A DNA stretch of 64,000 bases from a bacterium (GTDB lineage: Bacteria; Krumholzibacteriota; Krumholzibacteriia; LZORAL124-64-63), in NCBI GenBank assembly GCA_016712675.1, contig JADJQR010000001.1:3968001-4032000 (forward strand), read 5' to 3'. Position 1 is the first letter of the stretch; every line of letters starts with the position of its first letter. The position numbers and the translations under genes were made by a program. Positions 54,139 through 64,000 of the stretch are shown here, one piece after another. The notes beneath the pieces were generated by a model, which was given only the letters and a program-made list of their open reading frames with translations, made no database searches and was not told where the DNA came from.

Positions 54139-54744
54139 ATGTTGCTGGAGATCATCGCGCGCGACGGGCTGGACGAGGAGGGTTGGCGCCGCCTGCTGAA
54201 GGACCGGGCCGACATCGACCCGGCGGGGCTGGAGCCCGACGCGGCCGAGCGCGTGGCATTCACGCGCCTGAACCTGCACCGCACGCTGCGGCTCGAACGG
54301 ACGTGGCAGCCGACCTCCGCGCTCGCCGCACGCTTGATGCGCCTCGCGGTGCCGCAGACCTGGCTGGTGATCAGCGAACCGTGGTGTGGCGACTCCGCGC
54401 AGTGCCTGCCCTGCCTGGTGGTGGCCGCGCGCCTCAGCCCGCTGGTGCGGTTGCGCGTGCTCACGCGCGATGACCACCCGGAGGTCATGGACCGCTACCT
54501 GACACACGGCACGCGCAGCATCCCGATCCTGGTCGGCCTGGATGGCGACGGCCGCGAGCGGTTCCGCTGGGGACCACGCCCGGCCGCGGCGCAGGCAGTG
54601 GTCGACGCGGCCAAGGCCGAGGGCCTGGACAAGGCCACCCTGCTGGAGAAGCTGCACCTGTTCTACGGGCGCGACCGCGGACGGGCGCTCGATGCCGAAC
54701 TGGCGGCCGTGCTGGACACCGCCTTCGGCAGCGGCGCGCCTTGA
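54139..54744 (+). CDS. Thioredoxin family protein
   Basis: 201 residues. The block TWLVISEPWCGDSAQCLPCL contains the WCGD-type active-site start with a further C-x2-C, and YLTHGTRSIPILVGLD carries the cis-Pro. This is the subfamily of small cytoplasmic thioredoxin-like proteins in which the redox motif is WCGD rather than WCGPC. Disulfide reduction or a chaperone role is likely. Its stop overlaps the next start as TTGA, so it is coupled to the pseudouridine synthase gene. It is divergent from the winged-helix regulator, possibly its regulator (inference). Confidence 0.85.
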   Translation: MLLEIIARDGLDEEGWRRLLKDRADIDPAGLEPDAAERVAFTRLNLHRTLRLERTWQPTSALAARLMRLAVPQTWLVISEPWCGDSAQCLPCLVVAARLSPLVRLRVLTRDDHPEVMDRYLTHGTRSIPILVGLDGDGRERFRWGPRPAAAQAVVDAAKAEGLDKATLLEKLHLFYGRDRGRALDAELAAVLDTAFGSGAP

Positions 54745-56297
54745 TCCTCCACCGCGATGCGGACTGGCTGGTCGTCGACAAGCCGACCGGCCTGGCGACG
54801 CACGGTGGGCACGGCGGCGAGCTGGGCGCCGTCGAATGGCTGGCCCTGCACCTGGCCGAGGAGGCTTTCGTCGTCTCGCGGCTGGATGCCGGCACCAGCG
54901 GCGTGCTGTGGCTGGCGCGGACGCGCGGGGCTTCGGCGCGCGCGCAGCAGGTCCACGAGGCCGGGTTGGCGCGCAAGACGTACGTGTTCCTGTCGGCCGT
55001 CGATGCGCGCGCCGGCGGGCTGCCGCCGGCCTGGACCCGTGACGACCCCCTGGACGGCAAGCCGGCGCGCACGGAGTTCCGCCAGGACCCGGAACCGGCG
55101 CCTGGCGGGCTGGCGCGCTACTCGGCCGTCATCGCGCGCGGGCGCCACCACCAGGTGCGGCGGCACGCGGCGCTCAGCGGCGTGCCCGTGCTGGGAGACG
55201 ACGTGTATGGCGGCGACCCCGCCGGGCGCGTGTACCTGCACTGCGCGGAAGTCGCCTGGCCGGGCGTGGACGCGCCCGTGCGCGCCGACTTGCCCCCATC
55301 GTTCGCCCTGGCCGGCGGCGCGCCGGACCTGGTGCGGGACGAGGCGCTGTGCCGCGACCGTCGCGGCACCTGGCCGGTCGCCGTGGCCGACTGCTGGCGC
55401 GCCGTGCATCGCGGGGAGATCGCGGGGCTGGACGCCGCCGTGGACGTCTACGGGCCGTGGCTGCGCGCGGTGTGCTGGGACGCCTCGCTCGCCGAGGAGG
55501 ACGCCGTCGCGCGCCTGGCCCCCCTGCTCGAACTTGTCGGCGTCGGGCAGGCTGTACGCGGCGCCGTGGTGCGCGGCCACCGCCAGAATCCGCACCAGGA
55601 ATCGCTGCCGGGGTTCACGCGCGCGCTGGGCGAACCACCGCCGGCCTCGCTGGCGGTCACCGAGCACGGCCTGCGCTACGGCGTGGACCTGGCCGGGGCG
55701 CCGCACCCGGGGTTGTTCCTGGACCAGCGCGATGCCCGGCGGCGCGTGGCGCTGGCTGCGCGCGGCCGGCGCGTGGCGAACCTGTTCGCGTTCACGTGTT
55801 CGTTCTCGGTCGCAGCGCTCGCCCACGGCGCCGAGGTGGCCTTCTCGGTCGACACCGCGCGCGGCTGCCTGCGCGATGGCGCGGCGAACCTGGCGCTCAA
55901 CGGGCTGGAGGTCGGTGGGCGCGGCAAGTTCATCCAGGAGGACGCGCGGCGCTGGCTGGCGCGGCAGGAGCGCGCACGGCGCGGGAAGGGCGCGGCCTGG
56001 CGGCCGCTCGACCTGGTGGTCTGCGACCCGCCGGTGTTCTCCTCGGTGAAGGATGGAGGACGCTTCTCGGTCAGCCGCGAATGGGAGGCGCTGGCCACCG
56101 GCGTGGCGTCGCTGCTGGCGCCGGGCGGGCTGGTCCTGTTCGCCAACAACCACCGCGGCGGCGACCACGTCCGCTACCGCGACGCGCTGCGGGACCGCTT
56201 CGCCACGGTGGAGGACCTGCGCCCCCCGCTCGATTTCCCGCTGCTGCCGGGCCAGCCGCGCGACATGCGCGCCTTCTGGTGCCGGGCTGCGGACTGA
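54741..56297 (+). CDS. Fused RluA-type pseudouridine synthase and SAM methyltransferase
   Basis: 518 residues starting at TTG 54741 inside a TTGA overlap. Residues 1-185 are an RluA-family pseudouridine synthase: DWLVVDKPTGLATHGGH, the catalytic RLDAGTSGVLWLARTR, and HHQVRRHAALSGVPVLGDDV. A linker (200-290) leads to a class I methyltransferase at 300-518 of the RlmI/RlmK (m5C) type: NLFAFTCSFSVAALAHGAEV, DTARGCLRDGAANLALNGL, and DLVVCDPPVFSSVKDGGRFS. One polypeptide would thus make two RNA modifications, probably on 23S rRNA. Each domain looks complete. Confidence 0.88.
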   Translation: MILHRDADWLVVDKPTGLATHGGHGGELGAVEWLALHLAEEAFVVSRLDAGTSGVLWLARTRGASARAQQVHEAGLARKTYVFLSAVDARAGGLPPAWTRDDPLDGKPARTEFRQDPEPAPGGLARYSAVIARGRHHQVRRHAALSGVPVLGDDVYGGDPAGRVYLHCAEVAWPGVDAPVRADLPPSFALAGGAPDLVRDEALCRDRRGTWPVAVADCWRAVHRGEIAGLDAAVDVYGPWLRAVCWDASLAEEDAVARLAPLLELVGVGQAVRGAVVRGHRQNPHQESLPGFTRALGEPPPASLAVTEHGLRYGVDLAGAPHPGLFLDQRDARRRVALAARGRRVANLFAFTCSFSVAALAHGAEVAFSVDTARGCLRDGAANLALNGLEVGGRGKFIQEDARRWLARQERARRGKGAAWRPLDLVVCDPPVFSSVKDGGRFSVSREWEALATGVASLLAPGGLVLFANNHRGGDHVRYRDALRDRFATVEDLRPPLDFPLLPGQPRDMRAFWCRAAD

Positions 56298-56307
56298 GCG
56301 GGCGGCG

Positions 56308-57168
56308 TCAGTCGTCCCGGTCCATCTCCAGCTCCATCGCGCCGGTCGTCGGGTCGTAGGCCTGCTCCAGGCGGTCCCGGAACGGCTCCAGGGTGTCGCG
56401 CAACCGAGCCGGCAGGTCCTGCTCCCAGGCCAGCCGCTGCGGGTCGGACGACAGCGCCGCGACCTCGGCCGTCAGCGCCTGGCGCCAGGCCGGGTCGCCG
56501 CCGCCGGCCGCCTCCAACTGCTCGAGCTGGCGGCGCAGGTTCGCCGCCTGCGTGCGGTTCAGGGACTCCCGCACCGCCTCGCCGCGGCGCCGGCGAACAT
56601 CCCCGTCGTCCTGTTCACCGTGCCGCGTCCCGACCGTCCATTGGCGGCCGTCGCCGTCCCCGGCGCCGTTCCCCGAGACCATGAACCCGGGCCCGTCGGC
56701 GGGGTCCTTGCCCAGCAGCCCGAAATAGGCAACGGTGTAGAGGAAGCGGTACTCGCCGGGGCCCATCCCCACGGCCAGCAGGGCCCGATCGCGCGCCTCG
56801 ATCAACGACAGGATGTGCGGCACCAAGCTGACCCCGGCGCCCACCTTCGCCGTCACCCCGCCGCCCCCGCCGTCCAGCGTGGCGAACGTGCGTGAGGCGC
56901 GCTCGCGTGCGGGCGCCATCTGCCGTCGCGCCTCGAGGAAGGCCTCGACGCGCGACGCGGCCAGGGTGCCGTCGGCGGGCGGCGCCCAGGCGCCCGGCGA
57001 CCCGTGGAGCGTGGCCAGCGAGTCACTGGCGGCCTCGAGCCGCTCGGCCCGATCCATGACATGGCGGACGCCGAAGAACCCCGCGGTGCCCAGGCCCAGC
57101 ACCAGGGCGACCAGCAGGCCGCACCCGACACCGCAGCCGATCAACCAGTTCTTCGCCGAGCCCGCCAT
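56308..57168 (-). CDS. Hypothetical single-span membrane protein
   Basis: 286 residues. One N-terminal helix ([20 protein letters not shown], about 9-28) is followed by a helical, charged extracytoplasmic or cytoplasmic domain with a Gly/Asp-rich patch near 160-195 and a Leu/Arg/Glu-rich end ([18 protein letters not shown]). I do not recognise the family. It is convergent with the fusion gene (10 nt apart) and divergent from ettA. Confidence 0.6.
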   Translation of the reverse strand: MAGSAKNWLIGCGVGCGLLVALVLGLGTAGFFGVRHVMDRAERLEAASDSLATLHGSPGAWAPPADGTLAASRVEAFLEARRQMAPARERASRTFATLDGGGGGVTAKVGAGVSLVPHILSLIEARDRALLAVGMGPGEYRFLYTVAYFGLLGKDPADGPGFMVSGNGAGDGDGRQWTVGTRHGEQDDGDVRRRRGEAVRESLNRTQAANLRRQLEQLEAAGGGDPAWRQALTAEVAALSSDPQRLAWEQDLPARLRDTLEPFRDRLEQAYDPTTGAMELEMDRDD

Positions 57169-57352
57169 GCATGCCTCCCCGGTTCACGTCCCGGACCCCG
57201 CCCTGCCGCGTGGTCCCGCGAAACCCCTGCTACGCCCGCCGGCGATTCGGGTTGCCGATCCCCACGGCGGCACCGACTATATCCCGGCTGGATTGGAACG
57301 AGAACCTCGTCTTTGCCGCGCCCGCGCGCGGTCCCGCCCGGGAAAGGAAAAC

Positions 57353-59032
<1,680 letters not shown>

Positions 59033-59070
59033 CCGAACGACGACGGGCGGCGCCCGCCGGCGCCAACACG

Positions 59071-59098
59071 AAGGGCCCGGGGTCTCCCCCGGGCCCTT
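59071..59098. terminator. Hairpin terminator after ettA
   Basis: A perfect 12-bp stem with a TCTC loop, between the convergent ettA and PPC-like gene stops. TTGC follows on the plus strand. Confidence 0.75.
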
Positions 59099-59123
59099 GC
59101 GTTGCGATCGACCCGAACGTCGA

Positions 59124-60110
59124 CTAGCGGAACATCGCCTTCAGCGCGCCGAACGATTCGGTCTCGGCCGACACGGGGGCGTTGACCGTGACGGTGACCG
59201 GGCAGCCGGCCGCCGTGTAGGCGTCGATGACCACGTAGTAGGTCCCCGCAACCGTGGCCTCGAAGGTCACGACTTCGGAGCCCGACGTGGTGGCGTCGGC
59301 GCCGGCCACGCAGCTGGCGAGCAGGTTGTCGCAGTCCGTCGCGATCCACAGCGCCACGTCGCAGGTGCCGTTCTCGTCGACGGTCAGCGTCTCACCAGCG
59401 GCCATGTCGATCTTGTAGATCGCGTCCGGGCCCGGCGTGGTGTAGCCGGTGCAGCTGGGCGTCACCAGGCTGTAGTCGTTGTAGTAGGTGCCGGCGTTGG
59501 TCAGGTCGACTTCCCACGACGACAGGCCCTGCGCCTGGATGTCGATGGCGCCCGAGCACACGTCGTTGACGGCCGGCGGCGGCGGCGGCGTGGCGGCGGT
59601 GATGTCCAGGCTGAACGACGGGACGCAGTTCGGGGTCGGCCACGTGTCGACCATGATGTAGTACGAGCCGGCAGCCAGCGTCTTGCCCAGGATCGAGCGC
59701 GTGCCCGACGAGCCGGTGTTGGTCGCGATGCAGGTCGTGGCGTTCGGCGGGCAGGCGGAATCCAGCAGGATGCCCGTCCAGCCGGTGGTGCCCGGGTTCA
59801 TCACGATGTCGATGGTGGCGTCGGCCGCCAGGTCCAGGCGGTAGATGATGTCCTCGCCGCCGTCGTAGTTACCCAGGCAGGTCGCAGAATAGGTGTTGCC
59901 GTAGCCGCAGTTGGTCTGGGCCGTGGCCGAGAACGGCAGGCTGGAGATCACGATCGGGTCGGTGCAGTCCCCGCCGGTGATCGCCGAAGAGTTCGTCGAC
60001 GGCACGAACGTGGTCGGGCCGTGCAGGGCCTCGTCCTTGTCCATGGCCATGGCGACGGACGCCAGACCGGCGATCAGCAGGATCGAGAGCAGCAGTTTGC
60101 AAGACTTCAT
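59124..60110 (-). CDS. Secreted protein with two PPC-like (pre-peptidase C-terminal) domains
   Basis: 328 residues. A signal peptide (LLLSILLIAGLASVAMA) is followed by two similar beta-rich domains separated by a PPPPP linker near 174. Each contains an Asp/Tyr block and a G-x-Y-Y-V/I-x-V-D ending (LAAGSYYIMVDTWPTPNC and VAGTYYVVIDAYTAAGCP), with Cys pairs (CPPNATTC, CDNLLASC). The protein ends SFGALKAMFR rather than with an FlgD-like tail. PPC domains usually accompany secreted peptidases; no peptidase domain is present here. AAGGGGGA precedes the ATG. Confidence 0.78.
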   Translation of the reverse strand: MKSCKLLLSILLIAGLASVAMAMDKDEALHGPTTFVPSTNSSAITGGDCTDPIVISSLPFSATAQTNCGYGNTYSATCLGNYDGGEDIIYRLDLAADATIDIVMNPGTTGWTGILLDSACPPNATTCIATNTGSSGTRSILGKTLAAGSYYIMVDTWPTPNCVPSFSLDITAATPPPPPAVNDVCSGAIDIQAQGLSSWEVDLTNAGTYYNDYSLVTPSCTGYTTPGPDAIYKIDMAAGETLTVDENGTCDVALWIATDCDNLLASCVAGADATTSGSEVVTFEATVAGTYYVVIDAYTAAGCPVTVTVNAPVSAETESFGALKAMFR

Positions 60111-60380
60111 GGATGGTCCCCCTTGCAGGTGTCGTTGACCGGCCGCCGAACGCGGCCCTTGAGCGATGTCCTAGATTCCCCCCCATGCACCCGGCGCCAC
60201 CTGGCGAGAGGCCCGAACCGTGGCTGGGAATTGTCCGATTCTAGCAGAACGGGCGGCTATTGAGAATACTCTTTTTCATCCATCGCGGGGAGCCACGCCG
60301 GGGGTGGGCAAAAAACAGGACCTGATGTCATATGTTTCGGCGCGTGCCTGCCGCCCGCAGGCCGGCGCCAAGCGGTCCCT

Positions 60381-62258
60381 TCACGGGCGCAGCCGGACCC
60401 GACCGGCCTGACGGCTTGCCTCGGCGTCGAGGCGATCCACGGTTTCCCGGTCATCCAGACAGCCCACCGGGTAGACCCCGGCCCGCGCGTCCCACCACGG
60501 GGTGCGCTGGTAGAACCACATGCGGATGGCCCAGGGATCGGCGGCGAACTCGGGCGAGGCTGCCTTGCGCGCTGCCAGTTCGGCTTCCCACTCGGGGTGT
60601 TCGGTCAGCAGCTGCGGGATCATCTCCTCGATGACATAGGACTCGACGTACTCGACCCGCTCAAAGGCGGCGTCGAACAGCCCCCAGCGCACCAGGGCGT
60701 CGGGCCCACCGGGCTCCAGCAGGTGTGCCGCCACGCGGGCGTCGCGGCGGCGCAGGTCGACCACGACCGTGCCGGCGGGGTACGTCCTCGTCTCCTCGAT
60801 TGGCTCGGCCGTGTAGGTCACCGGGTGTCGGCCCTCGTACGGCCGCTCCTGCCACTTGGGATCCGTCAGCCGCCACGAGCGGACCGGCAGGGTCACAGCC
60901 GCGGACAGCCGCCCGGAGACGACGCCGTGGGCCTCGAGCCGCTCCACCGCCTCGGCCCAGGCCGCAGGGACCAGATACGCCTCCGGCAGGTCGGCCGTGA
61001 CCGAAGGGGCCAGACGATCCTGCATCGGCAGCCGGATGGTGCGCGGCCCGCCATCGAAGCGGAACCATCGGCCGCCGCTGACGGCGCCGATCTGCTCGCT
61101 GGCCCCGACACCCAGGAACTCGATCGTGCGCACGCTGTCGGTCAGCGCGAAGTCGAGCGCCAGCGGCTGCGCCCGGAATCCGGGCCCGGCGGTGAAGGCA
61201 TCGGCCGCCGTCACCGCTGCGCGCAGCGAGGCAGCCTCGTCACCCAGCCAGTCCAGCGTGTGCCGGAGCAGGCGATCGACACCCTCGACCCGCGTGGCGT
61301 AGTCCTTCAGCATGTGCGCCTCGACCAGCAGGCCCGGCCGGTTCTGCAGCGCTGCGTACCCCTGGCTGAACCGCGGAGTCGCCGCCCAGGTGACCAGGCC
61401 GCTGTTCGGGTCGCCCCAGTTCTTCAGGGTCACGTAGGGGAACACGGGCCAGCCCTGTTCGGCCATGGCCGACGTCATGCCCTCCTCGTAGCGCCGCGTC
61501 CAGGCAGTGACGCCCGCCTCCAGGTTCCCGTGCGTTTCGAGGCTGTAGGTGACGGCGTACTGGTAGTCCGCGCCGTCGGTCGAGTGGATGTCGACGAAGA
61601 AGTCCGGCAGCCAGGCGCGGAACAGGGCCAGCCAGGCCCGCATCTCCACCGTGTCCGCCTTCAGGTGGTCCCGGTTGAGGTTGAGGTTCGCGGCGTTGAC
61701 CCGCCAGCCCATCTCCACGGGGCCGTTCTGGTTGATGCGGCCGTAGGGCGAAAAGCGCTCGTGCCCGTCGACGTTGAGAATCGGGATGAAGACCAGCGTC
61801 ACGTTGCGCAGCAGGCGCTCGGCCAGGTCGCGATCGGTCGCCAGGTCGCGCAGCAGCACCATGCCGGCGTCCTTGCCGCAGGACTCGCCGGCGTGGATGC
61901 AGGCCTGGACCAGCAACACGGCATGGCCGGGTCCACGATCGGCCTGGGCCTCGGCCGTGAAGCGCCCACGCCGATCGGCCACGACCAGCGGCAGCGCTCG
62001 GCCTTCAGGGCTGGTGCCGAAGGTCGAGTACTCCAGGAGCGGGGACGCCGCCGCCAGATCACGCAACCAAGTGATCGTCTCCTCATAGCGTGGCGTGCGG
62101 ACCCCGCCGGAGGACTCGAACGGTGTCAAATTCAGGGCCTCCACCGTGGTCGGAGCGGCCCCGGCCGTCGCAGAGGCAAGAAACAGTAGCGTCGCCAGAC
62201 TCAGGGTCGCGATATGCGGGCGTCGGCCGACGGCTGATGGGCGGGTGATGGGCGTCAG
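60381..62258 (-). CDS. Exported M14 family zinc carboxypeptidase
   Basis: The M14 zinc site is visible: HAGE (first His and Glu), and the third ligand in DIHSTDG; VEAH follows later. The catalytic domain covers about the first 330 residues, with a beta-rich C-terminal extension of about 250. It would trim peptides in the periplasm or outside. The start is uncertain. The first conventional start, GTG 62144, leaves no signal peptide. Translating further upstream gives a convincing one (IATLSLATLLFLASATAGA). GGAGG is followed 7 nt later by CTG 62258, so I use CTG 62258 (625 residues) with caution. Confidence 0.8.
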   Translation of the reverse strand: MTPITRPSAVGRRPHIATLSLATLLFLASATAGAAPTTVEALNLTPFESSGGVRTPRYEETITWLRDLAAASPLLEYSTFGTSPEGRALPLVVADRRGRFTAEAQADRGPGHAVLLVQACIHAGESCGKDAGMVLLRDLATDRDLAERLLRNVTLVFIPILNVDGHERFSPYGRINQNGPVEMGWRVNAANLNLNRDHLKADTVEMRAWLALFRAWLPDFFVDIHSTDGADYQYAVTYSLETHGNLEAGVTAWTRRYEEGMTSAMAEQGWPVFPYVTLKNWGDPNSGLVTWAATPRFSQGYAALQNRPGLLVEAHMLKDYATRVEGVDRLLRHTLDWLGDEAASLRAAVTAADAFTAGPGFRAQPLALDFALTDSVRTIEFLGVGASEQIGAVSGGRWFRFDGGPRTIRLPMQDRLAPSVTADLPEAYLVPAAWAEAVERLEAHGVVSGRLSAAVTLPVRSWRLTDPKWQERPYEGRHPVTYTAEPIEETRTYPAGTVVVDLRRRDARVAAHLLEPGGPDALVRWGLFDAAFERVEYVESYVIEEMIPQLLTEHPEWEAELAARKAASPEFAADPWAIRMWFYQRTPWWDARAGVYPVGCLDDRETVDRLDAEASRQAGRVRLRP

Positions 62259-62775
62259 GACGATTCCTCCGGACGGATGTGATTCGTGGCTTCCCCGCTC
62301 GGAAGATCCGGGCCGACGTCCCGCGATTCTAGCTGCGCCCGGCCCGAACGGGAAGGGCCGAGCTCAGCGGATCGCACCGATGCGGTCGCCGGCTCACGAC
62401 GCCCGCTCTGGCGTTGCGTTCCGTCTGATGGCCGCGATTCACGTCCTTGTTCGCGCCAAGACGCGATCGCGGCCGTTGAATTCTCCCCTGTGTATTAAAT
62501 ATTGATCTCTTGTTCCATGCTAAATGTGCCGGCCCCTAGCCAATCGGACACAGAATCGTTGACAGGTCCACAAAGCCCTCTACTTTCGGGGCACGGAGGT
62601 CCCGGCCATGGCGGCCGGACTTGTGGGAGAAGAACTGGGGGAACGCCGGGGTGGTACGTAACCGCTCGGCGTATCGGTGCACGCGGGCTGCACGGATTCG
62701 CTGTCCCTTGGGACTGCAGGCGCGATAACCACCCCCATTCGGTGACCCTGGGTGCCAACGGAAAGGAACGGACTC
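62259..62775. other. Intergenic leader before the barrel gene
   Basis: About 500 nt between divergent genes. An AT-rich patch near 62490-62525 may hold a promoter (TTGAAT at 62476 with an imprecise -10). I see no RNA gene or strong hairpin. Confidence 0.4.
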
Positions 62776-64000
62776 ATGAAGAAGGCGCTACTGGTGTTCT
62801 TCGTCCTTTCGCTTGTGATCGCGACGGCGGCGACGGCCACCGAGACCCGCGTGACCACGATGGGCGAGAACAACGAAATGCTCAAGGATGAGCACAACAT
62901 CTGGCTGTATCCTTCCACGATCAACATGTATCCGAACGTCATGGGGGGCCACGTCAGCGAAGGCACGTTCGGTGTTGCCGGCGGTCACTGGAAGATCGGC
63001 GAGTCGGTCCTCGGCGCCTATTTCGACGCCTACTCGTCCTATGTCGGCTTCGGCACGGATCCCGACGACAAGGACGGCGGCAACATCTGGCTGCGGAACC
63101 GCATCAACCTCTTCTACGGCCAGCAGCTGGCAGACATGCCGATCGGCCTTCGGTTGAGCATGTGGGGCCATGGCGACAGCCAGGAGGACTCCCCGCAGGA
63201 GTTCTCCGACCCGAACTACGACAATTCCTACAACCGGTTTGAAGCGGCGTTCGGCGTCACGGCCATGGAAGGCAAGCTCGATGCTGCCGCCGCTTTCGGC
63301 ATGACCTCGTTCACCGAGGAGCGGAACGCGTACGACCAGTTCCTGAGCGACGTCGACAACGATGTCTTCCGCGCCTTCGACCGGACGGCTTCCGACGGGA
63401 GCTTCGACTTCGACGTTCGTCTGCGCTACTGGCACGAAATGAACGAGAAGTGGACTGTGATCCCCCACGTGTCCTTCGAGAGCATGTCGCTGACGACGAT
63501 CCAGAAGACGCCGTTCAACTTCGCGTCGACCGCTGGCGGCCCGATCAACACGATGGGCTTCTACGACGAGTACGAATGGGACAATTCCGGCACGCGGTTC
63601 AACCTCGGCGTCGGGACCAACTACCAGGCCTCCGAGCGGGTCATGACCGTCACCGACCTCGGACTGGGCTTCGTTTCGTACACCGGCGAGGAGTCCCGTT
63701 ACTCGGCGCCCAACGCGACGCCGCTGACGCTGCGGACCGTCACCGAAGAGGGCCAGTTCAACGTGGTTCCCTATATCAAGGCTGGCCTGGAGGGCGAGGT
63801 CAAGAAGTGGCTGGACGTGCGCGTGGGCATGGTCAGCGAGTGGTATTCGGAGGAATGGGATCAGTCCGGCTCGTTCCTGAGCGGCACCACGACGACGGCT
63901 GCGCCGAACTACCTCCACAAGGCGTACGGCCCGAACACCCGCACCTACCTCGGCACGGGCTTCAATTTCGGTGACCTGCACATCGACACCCAGCTCGACG
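62776..64000 (+). CDS. Outer-membrane beta-barrel protein, N-terminal part (partial)
   Basis: The gene runs off the window; 408 codons are visible. A signal peptide (ALLVFFVLSLVIATAATA) precedes repeated amphipathic strands rich in Gly, Tyr, Trp and Asp (NIWLYPSTINMYPNVMGG, SVLGAYFDAYSSYVGFG, LNVGVGT-type turns, and IKAGLEGEVKKWLDVRVGM). This is typical of porin-like or transport barrels of GC-rich Gram-negative bacteria, but no specific family is recognised. GGAACGG lies near the ATG. A 300-nt leader precedes it. Confidence 0.78.
   Translation, partial: MKKALLVFFVLSLVIATAATATETRVTTMGENNEMLKDEHNIWLYPSTINMYPNVMGGHVSEGTFGVAGGHWKIGESVLGAYFDAYSSYVGFGTDPDDKDGGNIWLRNRINLFYGQQLADMPIGLRLSMWGHGDSQEDSPQEFSDPNYDNSYNRFEAAFGVTAMEGKLDAAAAFGMTSFTEERNAYDQFLSDVDNDVFRAFDRTASDGSFDFDVRLRYWHEMNEKWTVIPHVSFESMSLTTIQKTPFNFASTAGGPINTMGFYDEYEWDNSGTRFNLGVGTNYQASERVMTVTDLGLGFVSYTGEESRYSAPNATPLTLRTVTEEGQFNVVPYIKAGLEGEVKKWLDVRVGMVSEWYSEEWDQSGSFLSGTTTTAAPNYLHKAYGPNTRTYLGTGFNFGDLHIDTQLD

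Overview
This is a GC-rich bacterial chromosome segment with normal gene density and no tRNA, rRNA, CRISPR array, integrase or insertion sequence that I can recognise. Three secreted proteins end in an FlgD-like Ig domain with the PNPFNP motif. There is also a dockerin-ended exported protein, a DUF5916 barrel, and a complex I cluster without nuoE, nuoF or nuoG. Together these point to the FCB superphylum, probably a GC-rich uncultured lineage of the Eisenbacteria, Krumholzibacteriota or Gemmatimonadota kind. That placement is inference. Several promoters fit the ordinary sigma-70 pattern (TTGACA-17-TATAAT), unlike the motif of Bacteroidetes proper.

The most important result is two genes in which an in-frame TGA replaces a family-conserved cysteine. 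The first is an AhpC/TSA peroxiredoxin (1523-2224, minus). Its peroxidatic Cys is TGA, and a short hairpin with a GGUC loop follows at the spacing seen in E. coli fdhF. The second is a tiny DUF6132-type membrane protein (44411-44629, plus), whose second conserved Cys (C-x4-C) is TGA. TGA is the normal stop elsewhere in the window, including many ATGA/GTGA overlaps. The best reading is selenocysteine insertion in both, and the DUF6132 case may be an undescribed selenoprotein family.

Layout. 1-7.4 kb: DUF5916 barrel end, selenoperoxiredoxin, a VanZ-LamG membrane protein with a YgjP-type metalloprotease, a DUF898 plus M48 peptidase pair, and a GPP34 protein. 7.4-18 kb: a chemotaxis receptor, a large Ig/LamG/PKD secreted protein, a polysaccharide flippase, and a second large secreted protein. 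18-26 kb: TPR protein, EamA transporter, DUF2214 protein, a 13-repeat Rax2-like surface protein, a broken gene, a dockerin-ended protein, an exported unknown, and a gene-poor gap. 26-29.5 kb: Cys-rich lipoprotein, DUF4395 protein, small membrane protein, KefB-type antiporter. 29.6-40.5 kb: nuoABCDHIJKLMN on the minus strand, from a near-consensus promoter with a structured leader to a hairpin terminator. 40.6-45.5 kb: rlmH, PEGA-like and FN3 lipoproteins, a DUF1460-like hydrolase, the DUF6132 selenoprotein, and two zinc-finger-like proteins. 45.7-51 kb: octaheme cytochrome, beta-CASP RNase-like protein, ECF sigma factor with a linked membrane partner, and an Ala/Cys-rich secreted repeat protein. 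51.6-64 kb: a membrane-bound winged-helix/propeller regulator, thioredoxin-like protein, a pseudouridine synthase-methyltransferase fusion, EttA, a PPC-like secreted protein, an M14 carboxypeptidase, and the start of an outer-membrane barrel gene.

How it fits together: the 11-subunit complex I, the octaheme cytochrome, the K+/H+ antiporter and the selenium/thiol proteins describe a respiring cell with an invested redox and peroxide defence. The large modular secreted proteins describe an elaborate cell surface.
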